A stretch of DNA of 64,000 nt from Euglena gracilis (lineage: Eukaryota; Euglenida; Euglenophyceae; Euglenales), in the NCBI GenBank assembly GCA_039621445.1, contig CP154954.1:56752433-56816432 (forward strand), given 5' to 3'. A model generated the notes under the pieces. The model was given only the letters and a program-made list of their open reading frames with translations. It had not been told where the DNA came from and ran no database searches. Position numbers and translations under genes: made by a program. Of this stretch, positions 1-9,413 are shown piece by piece. Positions within the stretch are counted from its first letter, which is position 1. Every line of letters starts with the position of its first letter.

Positions 1-8
1 GTTCTGAT

Positions 9-847
9 TTGCAAAAGCTGCAGGTTTTTGAAGCATGTTTAGGACCCAGACGAAGGGAGGAAATAAGGCTCTATCGGTTGAATGGAGCTAAATTAAGTTA
101 CCCCACCATATTAACCCAATTCCAGAGCCGTTATGCCTCGAGTAAGGGGCTGACGGCTTGGAAAATATGGCAGGATGTAACTAGGGTAAACGAAGGAAAA
201 ATTACCCGGCTGATCTGCAAGAAATTTGGATTAAATTTTGCAGTGCCTGGCACCATGTTAAGGATGCCACAGCCGGGGAGGCTCGGAGATTATTTTTGGA
301 AAGAATTCCTCCTTTTTTAAGCAAGTTTTGCATAGAAGAGGAGGATAACCGAGCCCGTAAACAACCCATTGTCAGGCTCACAGGGATACCAAATCCCACG
401 GTGGATGGGATTAAGAGGAGTGTGAGCCAGATCACTGGGGGGATTGATCCACGGAAAGTGGTTATCAAAAACCCTGGTACCATTTGCCTTATTTATTTCA
501 GTTCTTCAGAGGAGGCACTGAAATTAACAGCCGTAAATGGAAGGAAATTGCAGGGAATGGAAAATTTCCTCAACGCCGAATTGGTGGAACAACTAATGAC
601 TGTTGAGGAAATGTTTGCTTTTGCTGAGGGCAAGTTAGCTCTTCGGGAGAAGCAGGATTTGGCTTTGAATCAGCACCATTTTCCCAGATTATTCAGCAAA
701 TCGACAACCAAAGGCTCGGGGAAAATACAGGTGTTGGAAAAAGGCCAGGCCCCCCCGGTGTCCCCAACATCCGTTTCAGCACCAGCAGCTGGGGGGGCAG
801 GGTCACCCCTCAAAGTCTGCCCCACAGCCAGCTGCGAAAGGGGATAA
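9..847 (+). pseudogene. E1 gag (capsid region), frameshifted
   Basis: Two overlapping open stretches (9-320 and 296-847) read as one gag-like protein if the frame changes near 200-300. The first contains a W-rich helical stretch (AWKIWQDV) typical of retrotransposon gag; the second is charged and becomes Pro/Ser/Gly-rich towards its end. The TAA at 845-847 is followed by a basic Ser/Pro/Arg-rich stretch in another frame, so a further small indel probably separates it from the nucleocapsid. The assignment rests on position upstream of the CCHC knuckle and on composition, not on a recognised capsid motif. Its start may lie outside the window. Confidence 0.55.
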
Positions 848-913
848 GGGGCCAGCCCAGCCAGCCCCGCGGGGCAGGTCCCCTTCTTCGTCTTCGCGGC
901 CAGCAGCAGTTCC

Positions 914-1231
914 ATGGTCGCGAACCCAAAGTCCAGCACCCGAGCCCGGCAAGGCAAGGGGGGTCAGACCTGGACCCCGCAGGCATCGGGTAGGGGCAGG
1001 TCCCCATATCCATGCTTCAACTGTGGGGAGGGCGGACATTATTTTTATGAGTGTGATAAACCGCTGAGTGAGGCCCTTGCTAAATCTAAGGAATTTTGGC
1101 AAAATAATGGAAAAGGCAAGGGGCAGCCCAAGGGTAAAGGGCAGCCAGCCACTCAGCGAAATTCCTCAGGCAAGGGGGGTGCATGGTCAAAGGGGGGTGG
1201 GCCCACCTCTTCTCCCCCTGGGGCCCAATAG
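914..1231 (+). CDS. E1 nucleocapsid part of gag with one CCHC zinc knuckle
   Basis: The ORF carries one zinc knuckle, CFNCGEGGHYFYEC (C-x2-C-x4-H-x4-C, residues about 35-48). A Gly/Lys/Gln-rich basic tail with KGKGQPKGKGQP-like repeats follows. This is the RNA-binding end of a retroelement gag. It ends at TAG 1229-1231, but the same frame stays open afterwards into the methyltransferase-like ORF at 1346. A single stop therefore separates gag from the next domain, either as a stop suppressed during translation or as a mutation. The ATG is not informative; this is the C-terminal part of a longer protein. Confidence 0.7.
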   Translation: MVANPKSSTRARQGKGGQTWTPQASGRGRSPYPCFNCGEGGHYFYECDKPLSEALAKSKEFWQNNGKGKGQPKGKGQPATQRNSSGKGGAWSKGGGPTSSPPGAQ

Positions 1232-1345
1232 GGGGGTCAGGGGCAGTTTGAGAAGGGGGGGGCTGCCCATGGCCGTGTCTCTCCACCCTGTGAGGAAAAC
1301 GGTGTAAATATTTCTGATTCAAAAAACTGGGCTGTACAGGATTTT

Positions 1346-1978
1346 ATGGCTGATTCGGGGTGTGGTGAGAAACATTCTTTGGACCAGCCCCCCAGATTTC
1401 TGAATCGGCCCCGATACTCCTGGAGGGAAGGGAAATGTTCAAGGGTTCCCATTTTGCACACAAACCTGCCACAACCCAACCCCCTACCATCAGCTCAGCG
1501 ACCTCAGGCATTAGATTTATTCGCTGGCACAGGTTCGGTGGGGAGGCGGTTGGCAGAACGGGGGTATGAAGTTTTGTCAATTGAAAATGCTCCCTGGACG
1601 GACATCCACCCCCACACAGATATTTTGACCTGGGACTACAGGCGATACCCGGTTGGATTTTTTGAGGTCATTGCCGCTAGTCCCTCCTGTAATATTTATT
1701 ACACGGCTTATAACCCCAGGCCAAGGGATTTCTCCCAGGCGGATGCCCTGGTGGAGAAAGCCCTGGAAATTATAAATTATTTTCAGCCAAAGTTGTGGTG
1801 GTTGGAGAACCCCCGCACTGGTCTTTTGCGAAATAGGGAGGTGGTGAAAAACCTGCCCTATATCGACATTAATTATGGTCAGTTTTCGGATTGGGCTTAC
1901 AAAAAGCCCACACGTTTCTGGTGCTGCCCAGCCATTTCACAATTACGGTCGGTGTTGTGCGATGGCGAATTGTCCTAA
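1346..1978 (+). CDS. E1 cytosine-C5 DNA methyltransferase-like domain
   Basis: The 210-residue ORF shows the core of a C5 cytosine methyltransferase fold: SAM-binding motif I DLFAGTGSVG (residues 57-66), an acidic strand end VLSIE (80), a DI motif (91-92), a motif-IV-like ASPSC (111-115) whose Cys fits the nucleophile position, and an ENPRTGLL motif (154-161) matching the ENV-type motif VI region. A KPTRFW block follows. The usual Pro before the catalytic Cys is Ser, so activity is uncertain. It lies in frame with the CCHC gag segment and upstream of the protease, hence inside the element rather than beside it. Methyltransferase capture by retrotransposons is known in some algae and dinoflagellates. 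Truncation or loss of the target-recognition domain cannot be judged. Confidence 0.72.
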   Translation: MADSGCGEKHSLDQPPRFLNRPRYSWREGKCSRVPILHTNLPQPNPLPSAQRPQALDLFAGTGSVGRRLAERGYEVLSIENAPWTDIHPHTDILTWDYRRYPVGFFEVIAASPSCNIYYTAYNPRPRDFSQADALVEKALEIINYFQPKLWWLENPRTGLLRNREVVKNLPYIDINYGQFSDWAYKKPTRFWCCPAISQLRSVLCDGELS

Positions 1979-2189
1979 CCTGGTGATGGGGGACAATGGG
2001 CAGTTCTGGCACCGTGAATTGTTGGGGGGCAGAAAAATGAAGTTTACCCCCCGACAAAAAGGACGAATACCCCCCCCTGGTGATTGATTATCTCCTAAGT
2101 GCTGGGGATTTTCTGGGGGGCAGCCCAAAGAAATTTCCCAAAATTCCCAGGATTTTGAGGAATGGGAAATTCCAGATCGCTGTTGTCAT

Positions 2190-2723
2190 TTGGCCAACAC
2201 CTTGAAGGTTAATCAGGTGTTGCCCATTGAAAACGAGCTGCAACTTTTGATGCTATTACAGACTTATCTCCCTAACGGAGATGCCAGGCAGCTCAGAATT
2301 TTGGTTGACACGGGAGCCCAGGTGAACCTGGTCAAAAGGTCCATCGTCCCAAAACATTTGGCCAGGGCACCGCGAATGCCAATTCGGCTGGTGGCTGCCA
2401 ACGGCCAATGTGTTTTGGGGGGCGATCAGTGTATTAAGTTGGAGTTGGGTTTTCAACGTAGGGGTATGGGGCAGGGGGGCACCCAGGCCCTGTACCTAGA
2501 AGGGGAATTCTACCTCGCGGATATTGAGGTAGATGCTATACTATCATTTCCATGGTTAGCCGAACATGGTTTGGGTGTGTTCCCACACCATAAGGCTTTG
2601 GTTTTTGACAATCCTAATCTGACTTTCTTGTACGGGTGGGATACAAGAAATCAGAAAAGGAAATCCCATAAGGGGAAGAAAAAACACAATTCACAAAAAA
2701 AGAATTGGGGTTGTGACTTCTGA
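2190..2723 (+). CDS. E1 retropepsin-like aspartic protease
   Basis: The active-site motif is ILVDTGAQVNLV (catalytic Asp about residue 40), followed by a hydrophobic segment and a second conserved block, ADIEVDAILSFPWL, matching the ILG/DxLLG region of retroviral-type proteases. The C-terminus is strongly basic (Lys-rich, residues 155-173). It would cleave the gag-pol polyprotein. The 3' end overlaps the next reading frame (from 2713) by about 10 bases, a layout compatible with frameshifting into pol, although simple decay is equally possible. Confidence 0.8.
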   Translation: MANTLKVNQVLPIENELQLLMLLQTYLPNGDARQLRILVDTGAQVNLVKRSIVPKHLARAPRMPIRLVAANGQCVLGGDQCIKLELGFQRRGMGQGGTQALYLEGEFYLADIEVDAILSFPWLAEHGLGVFPHHKALVFDNPNLTFLYGWDTRNQKRKSHKGKKKHNSQKKNWGCDF

Positions 2724-4915
2724 CTCTAGCGAATCCCCTGTGCATGTACCAACCACGGAGTCCCTTGAAAATGAAAAGGTGTGGTTGGACGTGCAAAAAA
2801 TGAATTTGCACCTACCCTTGCAAGGCTTTGATATGCAACCAAAATTCCTTGGCAAGAAGGAATTGCATACCATAGCCAAGCATCTCACCGAATCGCCAGC
2901 CGAGGACAAGGCAGTGAATGCCATAATCCAGGCTCGCGACTCGGGTGAGAAGGAGGACCCCAGGCTGGTAGCATTTCGGGATAAAATTTTTCAGGATTTT
3001 GAAGGGGAGGTGTTGGGTACGGAGGGACCCCCTGACCCTCCCGTTCTGGGACCTTATGGTTACGCCCAGATTCCTCTGAAGGAGGGGGCTGTACCCACAA
3101 GGCAAAAACCCTTTGTGTTACACGGTGAAAGATTTGAGGCTCACAAAAAGGTCACCCAGGAATGGTGGGACCGGAAATTTGTTGAGCGATTGCCCAAGGG
3201 AACAGTTTCGGAATGGCTGTCTGTAACATTTGTAGTGCCGAAAAAAGGAGGTGAATGGAGGGGAGTGGTAGACATGCGGGGCCTAACAGTCAAACTAGGC
3301 GTGTATCCTACCCCCTTCCCGTAATTGAAGACCTCCTTGTAAAACAAGGTGGAAACATGATGTTTTCCATCTTGGATTTACGGCAGGCTTTCCACCAACA
3401 GCCGTTGGACCCGGAAAGCCGGCCCATCACATGTTGCAGTACCCCCCTCGGTCTTTTTCAGTGGAGGGTTAATGTGATGGGTCTAATAAACGCAAGCCAG
3501 CAACTTCAGCAAATGATGGAGGATCGCCTCTTCCCGGTGGGGGACGTGGCTGATCCTTACATCGACGACATTTTGATTGGAACTCGAGTGGGTCCTGGTT
3601 TGGATTTACTCGCAGCACACGATAAGGATTTGCGAAGAGTCCTTGAAGTTTTACGAAAAGACAGATTTGTAGCCGGCAAAAGAAAATGCCGTCTTTTCGT
3701 AAAAGAAGTTGAGTTTTGTGGCCATGTTCTGGGTGGTGGGGTGAGAAAACCATCCCCTGGAAAGCTAATGGCCATTGAAAAATGGGAGCTACCCTCACCC
3801 CCCCCTCAAAGTGGCCACCCGTCAGGCACCATGGGAGCCCAAAATGGCCACTCTGGGGGAGGGGTCACTTTGGGGGGGGGTCAATTTTTGGGCTTCGGCG
3901 CCTTTGGCGCCAAAAGAAAGTGGCCACTTTGAGGGGGGGTTACCAAATTTGCCAAAAAAATTGGCCACTCTGAGGGGGGGGACACTTTGAGGGGGGGGTG
4001 AGGGTACCCCAAACAATCACGGGTCTACGTGCCTTTTTGGGGTTCACAAATTATTACAGCTCCTATGTGAAGGATTATGCCCACATTGTCGCTTGCCTTC
4101 AGGATAAGCTCAAAGTTTCTCGAGTGGACGGCAAGAAGGGTTCCAAGAAAAGGATTTCTTGGGAACCATCCGATATTGAGGCATTTGAAAAAATTAAAAC
4201 ACTGTTGTGCAGTGAATTAATTTTGCAACACGTTAAGCCAGACAAACCATTTGTTTTAAGAGTGGATGCCAGCCAGTATGCGGTTGGCACCACCCTTGAA
4301 CAATTGGTTGGGGAGGATAGGGCTCCTACTCCTGAAGACGTACGGGCCAAGCGTACCGTGCCTGTCGCCTTCATGAGTAGGAAGCTAACGTGCAGCCAAA
4401 GAAACTGGGTACCTAGGGAACAGGAGACTTATGCCATAATCCTAGCCTTACAAAAGTGGGAATCATGGATTGGGCTGCAGCCCGTCCTGGTTCTCACGGA
4501 CCACAAGGCTCCAGAACCTTGGGCTAGAGAGGTTCTAGATACACCAAGTGGTCCCATTGGGAGAAGGGCTAGGTGGCATCAGATTTTATTATCAAAATTT
4601 GACCTGTCGGTTGGGTATATCCCGGGGTGGGAGAATACTATAGCCGATTTGTTGTCAAGGTGTGCTTACCCGGCCTCCCAAGCCTTGAAGGACGTTTCAA
4701 GGCATGGGTCAGCCCTTGACACCGAGGAAATGAGGGAAATCATTCAAACAGAAAAAATGGAGGAAGCCGAATGTATGTGGCTACGGTTGGTGGACCAACC
4801 AACCACAGCCAACACATACATTCGTGGAGTCACCACACGAGGTGGTGCTACCACGGGGTCCGTGGACGCGGGTGGACGGTGCACACGACCGGGGGATAGG
4901 AAGTCAGAACCACTT
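2713..4915 (+). pseudogene. E1 reverse transcriptase-RNase H, frameshifted and interrupted
   Basis: The RT N-terminus (2713-3324) ends in a frameshift near 3290-3310; the palm continues at 3310 with SILDLRQAFHQQ, the QWRVNVMG block and the catalytic PYIDDILIG (about 3560-3586). The frame is then broken by a 215-base insertion and resumes at about 4005 with the gypsy thumb block ITGLRAFLGFTNYY. RNase H follows, with RVDASQYAVGT, the ETYAIILAL stretch, LTDHKA and ADLLSR (to about 4665). A hydrophilic tether runs to the beta insertion at 4918. Removing the 215 bases restores the frame exactly. All RT motifs can be read, but the gene cannot yield one protein as it stands. Confidence 0.85.
3795..4004 (+). 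mobile_element. alpha: short inverted-repeat insertion in E1 RT
   Basis: The terminal inverted repeats begin TCACCCCCCCCTCAAAGTG and are flanked by TACCC on both sides (3790-3794 and 4005-4009), a 5-bp target duplication. Inside are further GTGGCCA/TGGCCAC words, G7-G9 runs and a GGCGCC-TTT-GGCGCC hairpin. Removing 215 bases (one TACCC plus the element) rejoins the RT reading frame, which confirms the boundaries independently. There is no coding capacity and the ends are not GT-AG, so it is not a canonical intron. Strand is arbitrary. Confidence 0.8.
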
Positions 4916-4917
4916 GG

Positions 4918-5533
4918 AGGGGGTGTTCCCCCCGTGACCCCCCCGTGACCCCCCCCGTGACCCCCCCCGTGACCCGAACAAGGACCCTTTTCGGCAAAAT
5001 TTTGTCGGGAAAAATATTGGCTGGTGATGCCTAATTTGATAAAATTCTGGGGCAGATTCCTAATTTTGAGGCGTAAATTTTTAAAATTTGGGCTTGGTGA
5101 TTCCTAATTTGGTGTCAAAATCCTAATTTTAGGTGTGGGGATTCCTAATTTGTGGAATTTTTCTCCGAAAATTTCGACTCGGTGATTCCTAATTTTGCCA
5201 CCAAAAATGTGGTGTTCCCCCCGTGACCCCCCCCGTGACCCCCCCCGTGACCCCCCCCCGTGACCCGAACCACCCCCGGAGGAACAAAACCCCAGGGTTT
5301 GGGTTCAACCTCCACCCTGGGGGTGGTTCGGGACGCGGGGGGGGGACGCGGGGGGGGACGCGGGGGGGACGCGGGGGGGAACCGTGGCCCAACCACCCCC
5401 ACACGTTTTATTTGGTGTCACCTCAATTTGTGTGTAATTTTCCTTTGGTCGACCAAAAATCGTTCCCGGCCAAAATCCGGGACGCGGGGGGGACGCGGGG
5501 GGGGACGCGGGGGGGACGCGGGGGGAACACCCC
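4918..5533. repeat. beta: inverted array of C/G runs, with an inner copy
   Basis: The left arm begins GGTGTTCCCCCC and continues with four GTGA-CCCCCCC units. The right arm is the near reverse complement, GGGACGC-type units ending GGGGGGAACACC. A second, complete smaller inverted copy lies inside (about 5212-5384), with arms meeting at CGAACCACCCCC / GGGGGTGGTTCG. Between the copies is AT-rich DNA with repeated GATTCCTAATTT words (about 5020-5200). The structure looks like one insertion nested in another of the same kind. Coding frames shown across it are low-complexity artefacts. Confidence 0.7.
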
Positions 5534-5824
5534 CCCTTGAGGGAGAAAAAGGAAAACATGTTTCATTCTCAACTCGGGTTGACGAGTTTGGGAATGAGAC
5601 AAGTCTTGTGTAGGAGGTACAAGAGCCAAGGGGGAGCATTTTCAATTGACACCCACTTCTATACCAGCTTCGCCAACAACGCCAACCCCTGAACCTGCTG
5701 CCGCGGCTAGCACTGAGGTACCTGGGGCAGACCGAGAATCACCTGTGTTGTCTTCAGGTGGTTTGAGTGGTGAGGGGGGGAAGCCACTTCTACAACCGAT
5801 TCCTCACCCATCCCCCCTGGTTCT
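5534..5824 (+). pseudogene. E1 pol tether between RNase H and integrase
   Basis: The segment encodes low-complexity protein: one frame gives a charged stretch ending in a stop at 5611-5613, another a Pro/Ala/Ser/Thr-rich stretch (5646-5850) with TPTPEPAAAASTEVPG-like composition. It joins the RNase H end to the integrase zinc-binding region, but at least two frame changes are needed. No domain is recognisable; it is probably a decayed linker. Confidence 0.4.
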
Positions 5825-6956
5825 GTGTGGGATTTATCGTGGAAGGAGGAATATTTAAAATGTCCTCGTTGGTCACCAATTTTTCAGGCTACCCAGGATT
5901 CAAAGGTGCCGTGGCCTGAAAATATCAAGGTTTTTGGTGACAAAATGTTTTTCGAGGAGAGGCTTTGTGTGCCCAAATCTCTCCAAGAAAACTCATTCGG
6001 GATCACCACTCATACCAAGGGCATGTGGGATTCCCAAGGCTATGGGAATGCATGTTCCTTAGGTATGATTGGGCTGATTCCTCACTCGCTCGAGAATTTG
6101 CTAAAGGAGTCATGGGCCTTTGTGGGACTTGCCAAGCGTGCCGAAGGCCGGCGAGTTCTTAAGGGTTTAGTGGAATCTACACCCATACCCCCAGCCGTAA
6201 TGGATTCGGTGGCCCTTGACATGCTTAGCATGCCTCTCGTGGAGTGGGAAGGGAATTCTTACGACTCCATGCTTGTGTGTGTGGATCGTCACTCCGGTTG
6301 GATAGTGGCGATCCCACACCTAGCAAAAGGATTTACGGGAGCCAAGGCAGCCAAGCAAATGCTGTTGCATGTTTGGCGACCTTTTGGCGTCCCTTCCATT
6401 ATTACTTCCGATCTGGGTTCACATTTTGTCGCCGGTTGGTGGCAGACAATGTGTGCCTTGATGGGAATTAGGCAAGCCTACTCCCAGGCCTACCACCACC
6501 AGGCGAATGGTAGGGCGGAGAGGGCTGGCCAACAAATAATGGAACGGCTTAAGAAAATTCAGGTTGAGGACAAGTTGAATTGGGTTGAAGCCCTCCCCCA
6601 GGCACTAGACCGTATCCATGATACGCCGGGGGAGAGTGGCCTAAGCCCATTTCAGATCTTGTTTGGTCGACACCGTTCATTGGGTGGTTTACCTTATGAA
6701 CCGTTAAGGGATTGTGAAGATGCCAGATCATTTTTCTCTCGGCAAAGAGAAATTGATTTGGTAGTGGCTGGCAAAATGAATAATTTGCATGCCAAGCAAT
6801 GTGCTCGGGCCAACCGTGGTTTAGACGGTTGGGAGCCACTGGAGGTGGGGAATCTGGTGTGGTACCTGAGACCCCCCGATAGTGGCACAAAATTGGATTC
6901 CCGTTGGTTGGGCCCTTGCAAGGTTACCGCAAGGGAGGGAATTCATTCCTACCTAC
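5825..6956 (+). pseudogene. E1 integrase, frameshifted in its zinc-binding domain
   Basis: The HHCC zinc-binding region is in a different frame (about 5995-6160: HHSYQGHVG then CGTCQAC) from the flanking sequence, so two compensating indels lie around it. The catalytic core is readable: first Asp in SVALDMLSMP (about 6215), second in TSDLGSHF (about 6410), Glu in NGRAERAGQQ (about 6520). The GPY/F-type C-terminus shows DSRWLGPCKV (about 6895). This is a D,D-35-E retroviral-type integrase. The reading frame ends in a C-run segment beginning near 6957. Confidence 0.85.
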
Positions 6957-7026
6957 CATACCCCCCCCATAACCCCTGGCCGGTCAAACCGGCCGGGACT
7001 ATAAGACCCCCCCCCATATAAGACCC
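6957..7026. repeat. C-run insertion between integrase and chromodomain
   Basis: About 70 bases contain C8 and C9 blocks separated by ATAACCCC and ATATAAGA words, plus the hairpin GGCCGGT-CAAA-CCGGCC. The integrase C-terminus stops making sense at its left edge and sense resumes just to the right (APEVKPGHIMKAHRKA). It resembles alpha, beta and gamma in composition, but I could not define terminal repeats or a target duplication. Confidence 0.45.
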
Positions 7027-7037
7027 CCGCTGGGATT

Positions 7038-7385
7038 TTGGCTCCCGAAGTCAAACCGGGCCATATTATGAAGGCCCATCGGAAGGCTTTGAAGGTATAT
7101 GTGGAGGACCCCACATCCGATAAGCCTATCCCCCTGTTTTTCCACCGGCGGACAGTACCTGAGGCGGAAGGTGCCCCAGATACCTGGTTAGTGGATAAAA
7201 TCCTAAACCACAAGTTCGTTAAGGGAAAAATGTTTTTCTTAACGAAGTGGCAAGGGTTTGAGGAGGCAAATTGGGAATCGGTGGAACATTTTTTCCAGGA
7301 GTACAACAGTGACATAATAGCGTATTGCCTGGGAAAAGGGTTGCCGTTAGATGTCTCTAAGGATTTAAAGGCAACGGCAACCTGA
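7038..7385 (+). CDS. E1 integrase C-terminal tail with chromodomain
   Basis: After a basic stretch this ORF shows WLVDKILNHKF, FLTKWQGFEEANWES and a terminal helix, the three-strand-plus-helix pattern of a chromodomain (residues about 55-100). In chromoviruses this domain tethers integration complexes to chromatin marks. It was originally continuous with the integrase upstream but is now in a different frame because of the C-run insertion. The ORF ends at TGA 7383-7385. Confidence 0.75.
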   Translation: MAPEVKPGHIMKAHRKALKVYVEDPTSDKPIPLFFHRRTVPEAEGAPDTWLVDKILNHKFVKGKMFFLTKWQGFEEANWESVEHFFQEYNSDIIAYCLGKGLPLDVSKDLKATAT

Positions 7386-7966
7386 AAAAAGGGGGAAAAG
7401 GAGAGGTGAAAAAGGGCCTGGAGTGGTTGCCTGGGGAGGGGGAGGTCCCATTCTATGCCCCTTCACAGATGCAGGTGGACCCCATCACAGGGCTGAGGCA
7501 CTGGGAAAAATGACGGGAGTCTCCTCGTCATTGGTTTCATTTCTCCCCCTGAAGTTTTCATTCACCACTACACCCTGGTTTGGGTGAGGCTGGTGTGGGC
7601 AATCGAGGACATTTCATTGCCCCTGTTGATTTTTTGCCATTTTCCATTGAACTCCCGTGAAAGGATTTCAAGGGTGAATGAAGGATTCTCGTGGCTAGGG
7701 GGAAACTAGCCGGGAACCTTATTTTTTTTGCACGGGTGGGTGTTTTCCAATCAAAAGATCCCACCCTGGAACGGAAGGGATATTGCCAACAACAACAAAA
7801 GCAAATCGTTGAAAAAGTGCATGATTGCCACCCGTTTTGTTTATGTTGTTGTGGGTGGATTCCGGTTTGGAAGTTTCACCAAAATTTCTTAAAGAGGACA
7901 AACCACCGGAAGCACAACCGTGGGTTTGTTCTCTTGACAACCTTCTCCAAGTTTTGGAGGGGGGGG
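7386..7966 (+). other. E1 3' non-coding region: polypurine tract and probable LTR start
   Basis: Directly after the stop codon is a purine-only tract (about 7384-7408, A6-G5-A4-GG-AGAGG) followed by TGAAAAAGGG, the layout expected of a polypurine tract and the TG start of a 3' LTR. No second LTR copy is in the window to prove it. The remainder holds no gene I can support; near 7940-7962 there is a CTTCTCCAAG/TTTTGGAGG hairpin beside gamma. Confidence 0.4.
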
Positions 7967-8395
7967 TAAACCCCCCCCCCAAATAATACCCCCCCCCGGG
8001 GTATTATTTTTTCGCCCGAAGTCCCGGCCCGAGGGGGGGGGTATTATTTGGGGGGGGGGGTATTATTTTTCCAAAAATTTCGAAATTTTCCGAAGTCCCG
8101 TAAAACCTAAAATAGCACCCAAAACCGCCCTTTGGGGTCATTTTTTTGCACTTTCTTGTGAAATTTACCATTTTTGGAGGTCAGATGAGCCAGAAAAATC
8201 CATTTTTTCCATAATTTGTTGTCAGAAATTGTGATTTTTACCTACATTTTCAGGTCAAAAATCCGGGCCTTCGGCCCGAAACCAGGGGGGGGGGTATTAT
8301 TTCGGCGGCCGAAGTCGGACCCCAAGGGGGGGGGTATTATTTGGGGGGGGGGGGATTATTTGGGGGGGGGGGTATTATTTGGGGGGGGGGGTTTA
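7967..8395. repeat. gamma: inverted-repeat element of C runs and AAATAATA words
   Basis: The left end is TAAAC(10)AAATAATAC(9); the right end is its reverse complement with slightly longer G runs, ending GGTTTA at 8395. Inside, the GGTATTATTTGG word recurs at least five times in both orientations. The middle (about 8060-8280) is unrelated AT-rich DNA. A target duplication is not evident. It shares the building principle, but not the words, of alpha and beta. Confidence 0.65.
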
Positions 8396-9107
8396 ATTGA
8401 CAATGTGGTTTTGAGATTGCCCTGTCGGTTTGACTGGGCTAAGCCATATTGCCAAATTTTCAAGTGGGGGAAGGAACCCTCCCATAACGGTGTGCATGGT
8501 TTGCCACCACACTAAGGGGAGGCAAACCGGCACCCAAGGGAGACGCCGAAGCCCAACACCCCGAACTTCGACGAGGCGTTTGGCTCTGGCAACCATCACT
8601 ATCCGTTTCGTTCACCTACTCAGGACGGATTTTCAATTTGAAGTCTGGGACTCTGAATTGGATGAACTGAAGACGGAGTTCAAACTACTTCAAGGAGTTG
8701 CTATCTGGTTTTGGTGTACGAGGAGCATGTGGAGTGAACGAGTGGAGATGGTAATTTTATCGACCTACCCATGCCACTCGTTATCCTGACCTCGACACCG
8801 CACACTCTTTGTTTGCACCCTCCCTGTCCCGAAAGAGGAATCTGTGAATTTGTTTCAATTGTGGGGGGGGGGGCGACCCAGATTCAAGGCGGTGGGCTTT
8901 GAATGGGTGGTTCCACCCTCTTTTCCCTTCCCACGGGTCGGTGGTACTCGGTGGGGGGGGGGTCCCTTTCTCCAATCGGTTTGATTGGCTATTTTATCGT
9001 ACCCCCACCTTTGGGCAAGTGAGGCCCGAAACCCCGGTCGGCTTGATCGGGGGGAGGGGGTATGTTATTATTTCCCAAAAAATGAAGTGCTTTGCCTTTT
9101 CCAAACT
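8396..9107. other. No supportable gene
   Basis: Unique-looking sequence with isolated G8-G11 runs (about 8862-8872, 8952-8960). Short open frames exist on both strands but lack motifs, and their composition follows the G runs. It may belong to the E1 LTR or to flanking repeats. Confidence 0.4.
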
Positions 9108-9413
9108 CCCGGGGGGGGCAAGGCAAGCCCTCCCATTGCCCGGGGGGGGGGGGGGGGTTGCCCAAAGCTTTCCCCTCGGGGGGGGGGGGGGCAAGTCAAG
9201 CACACCTCTCGCCGGGGGGGGGGGGGCAATCTTTTCCCCAAGTCTTTCCCCTCGGGGGGGGGGGGCAAGTCAAGCCCACCTCTCGCCGGGGGGGGCAAAC
9301 TTTTCCCCAAGTCCTTCCCCTCGGGGGGGGGGGGGCGGGTCAAGCCCACCTCTCGCCGGGGGGGGGGGGGGCAAGCTTTTCCCCAGGGCCTTCCCCTCGG
9401 GGGGGGGGGGCTG
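9108..9413. repeat. G-rich minisatellite, unit about 65 bases
   Basis: Roughly five imperfect units, each with TTTCCCCTCGGGGG, a G-run of 9-13, CAAGTCAAGCCCACCTCTCGCC and a second long G-run. Units vary mainly in G-run length. Both strands are open in several frames because of the repeat, which is why long spurious ORFs appear here. The G tracts could form G-quadruplexes. Confidence 0.8.

Larger units (their letters stand above)
1..7410 (+). mobile_element. E1: decayed Ty3/gypsy retrotransposon with chromodomain
   Basis: Domains run gag, CCHC nucleocapsid, methyltransferase-like ORF, aspartic protease, reverse transcriptase (YIDD), RNase H, integrase (HHCC plus DDE), chromodomain. RT before integrase is the Ty3/gypsy order. 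The 5' end lies left of the window, so no LTR pair can be demonstrated. The element is interrupted by C/G-run insertions at 3795-4004, 4918-5533 and about 6957-7026 and by several frameshifts. It differs clearly in protein sequence from the X/II/IV lineage later in the window and lacks their ORF3. Confidence 0.85.

Noticed and set aside
3795-4004. Spliceosomal intron or introner in E1 RT
   Set aside because: Ends are not GT-AG and a 5-bp duplication plus inverted ends fits a transposed element better; a non-canonical intron is not fully excluded.
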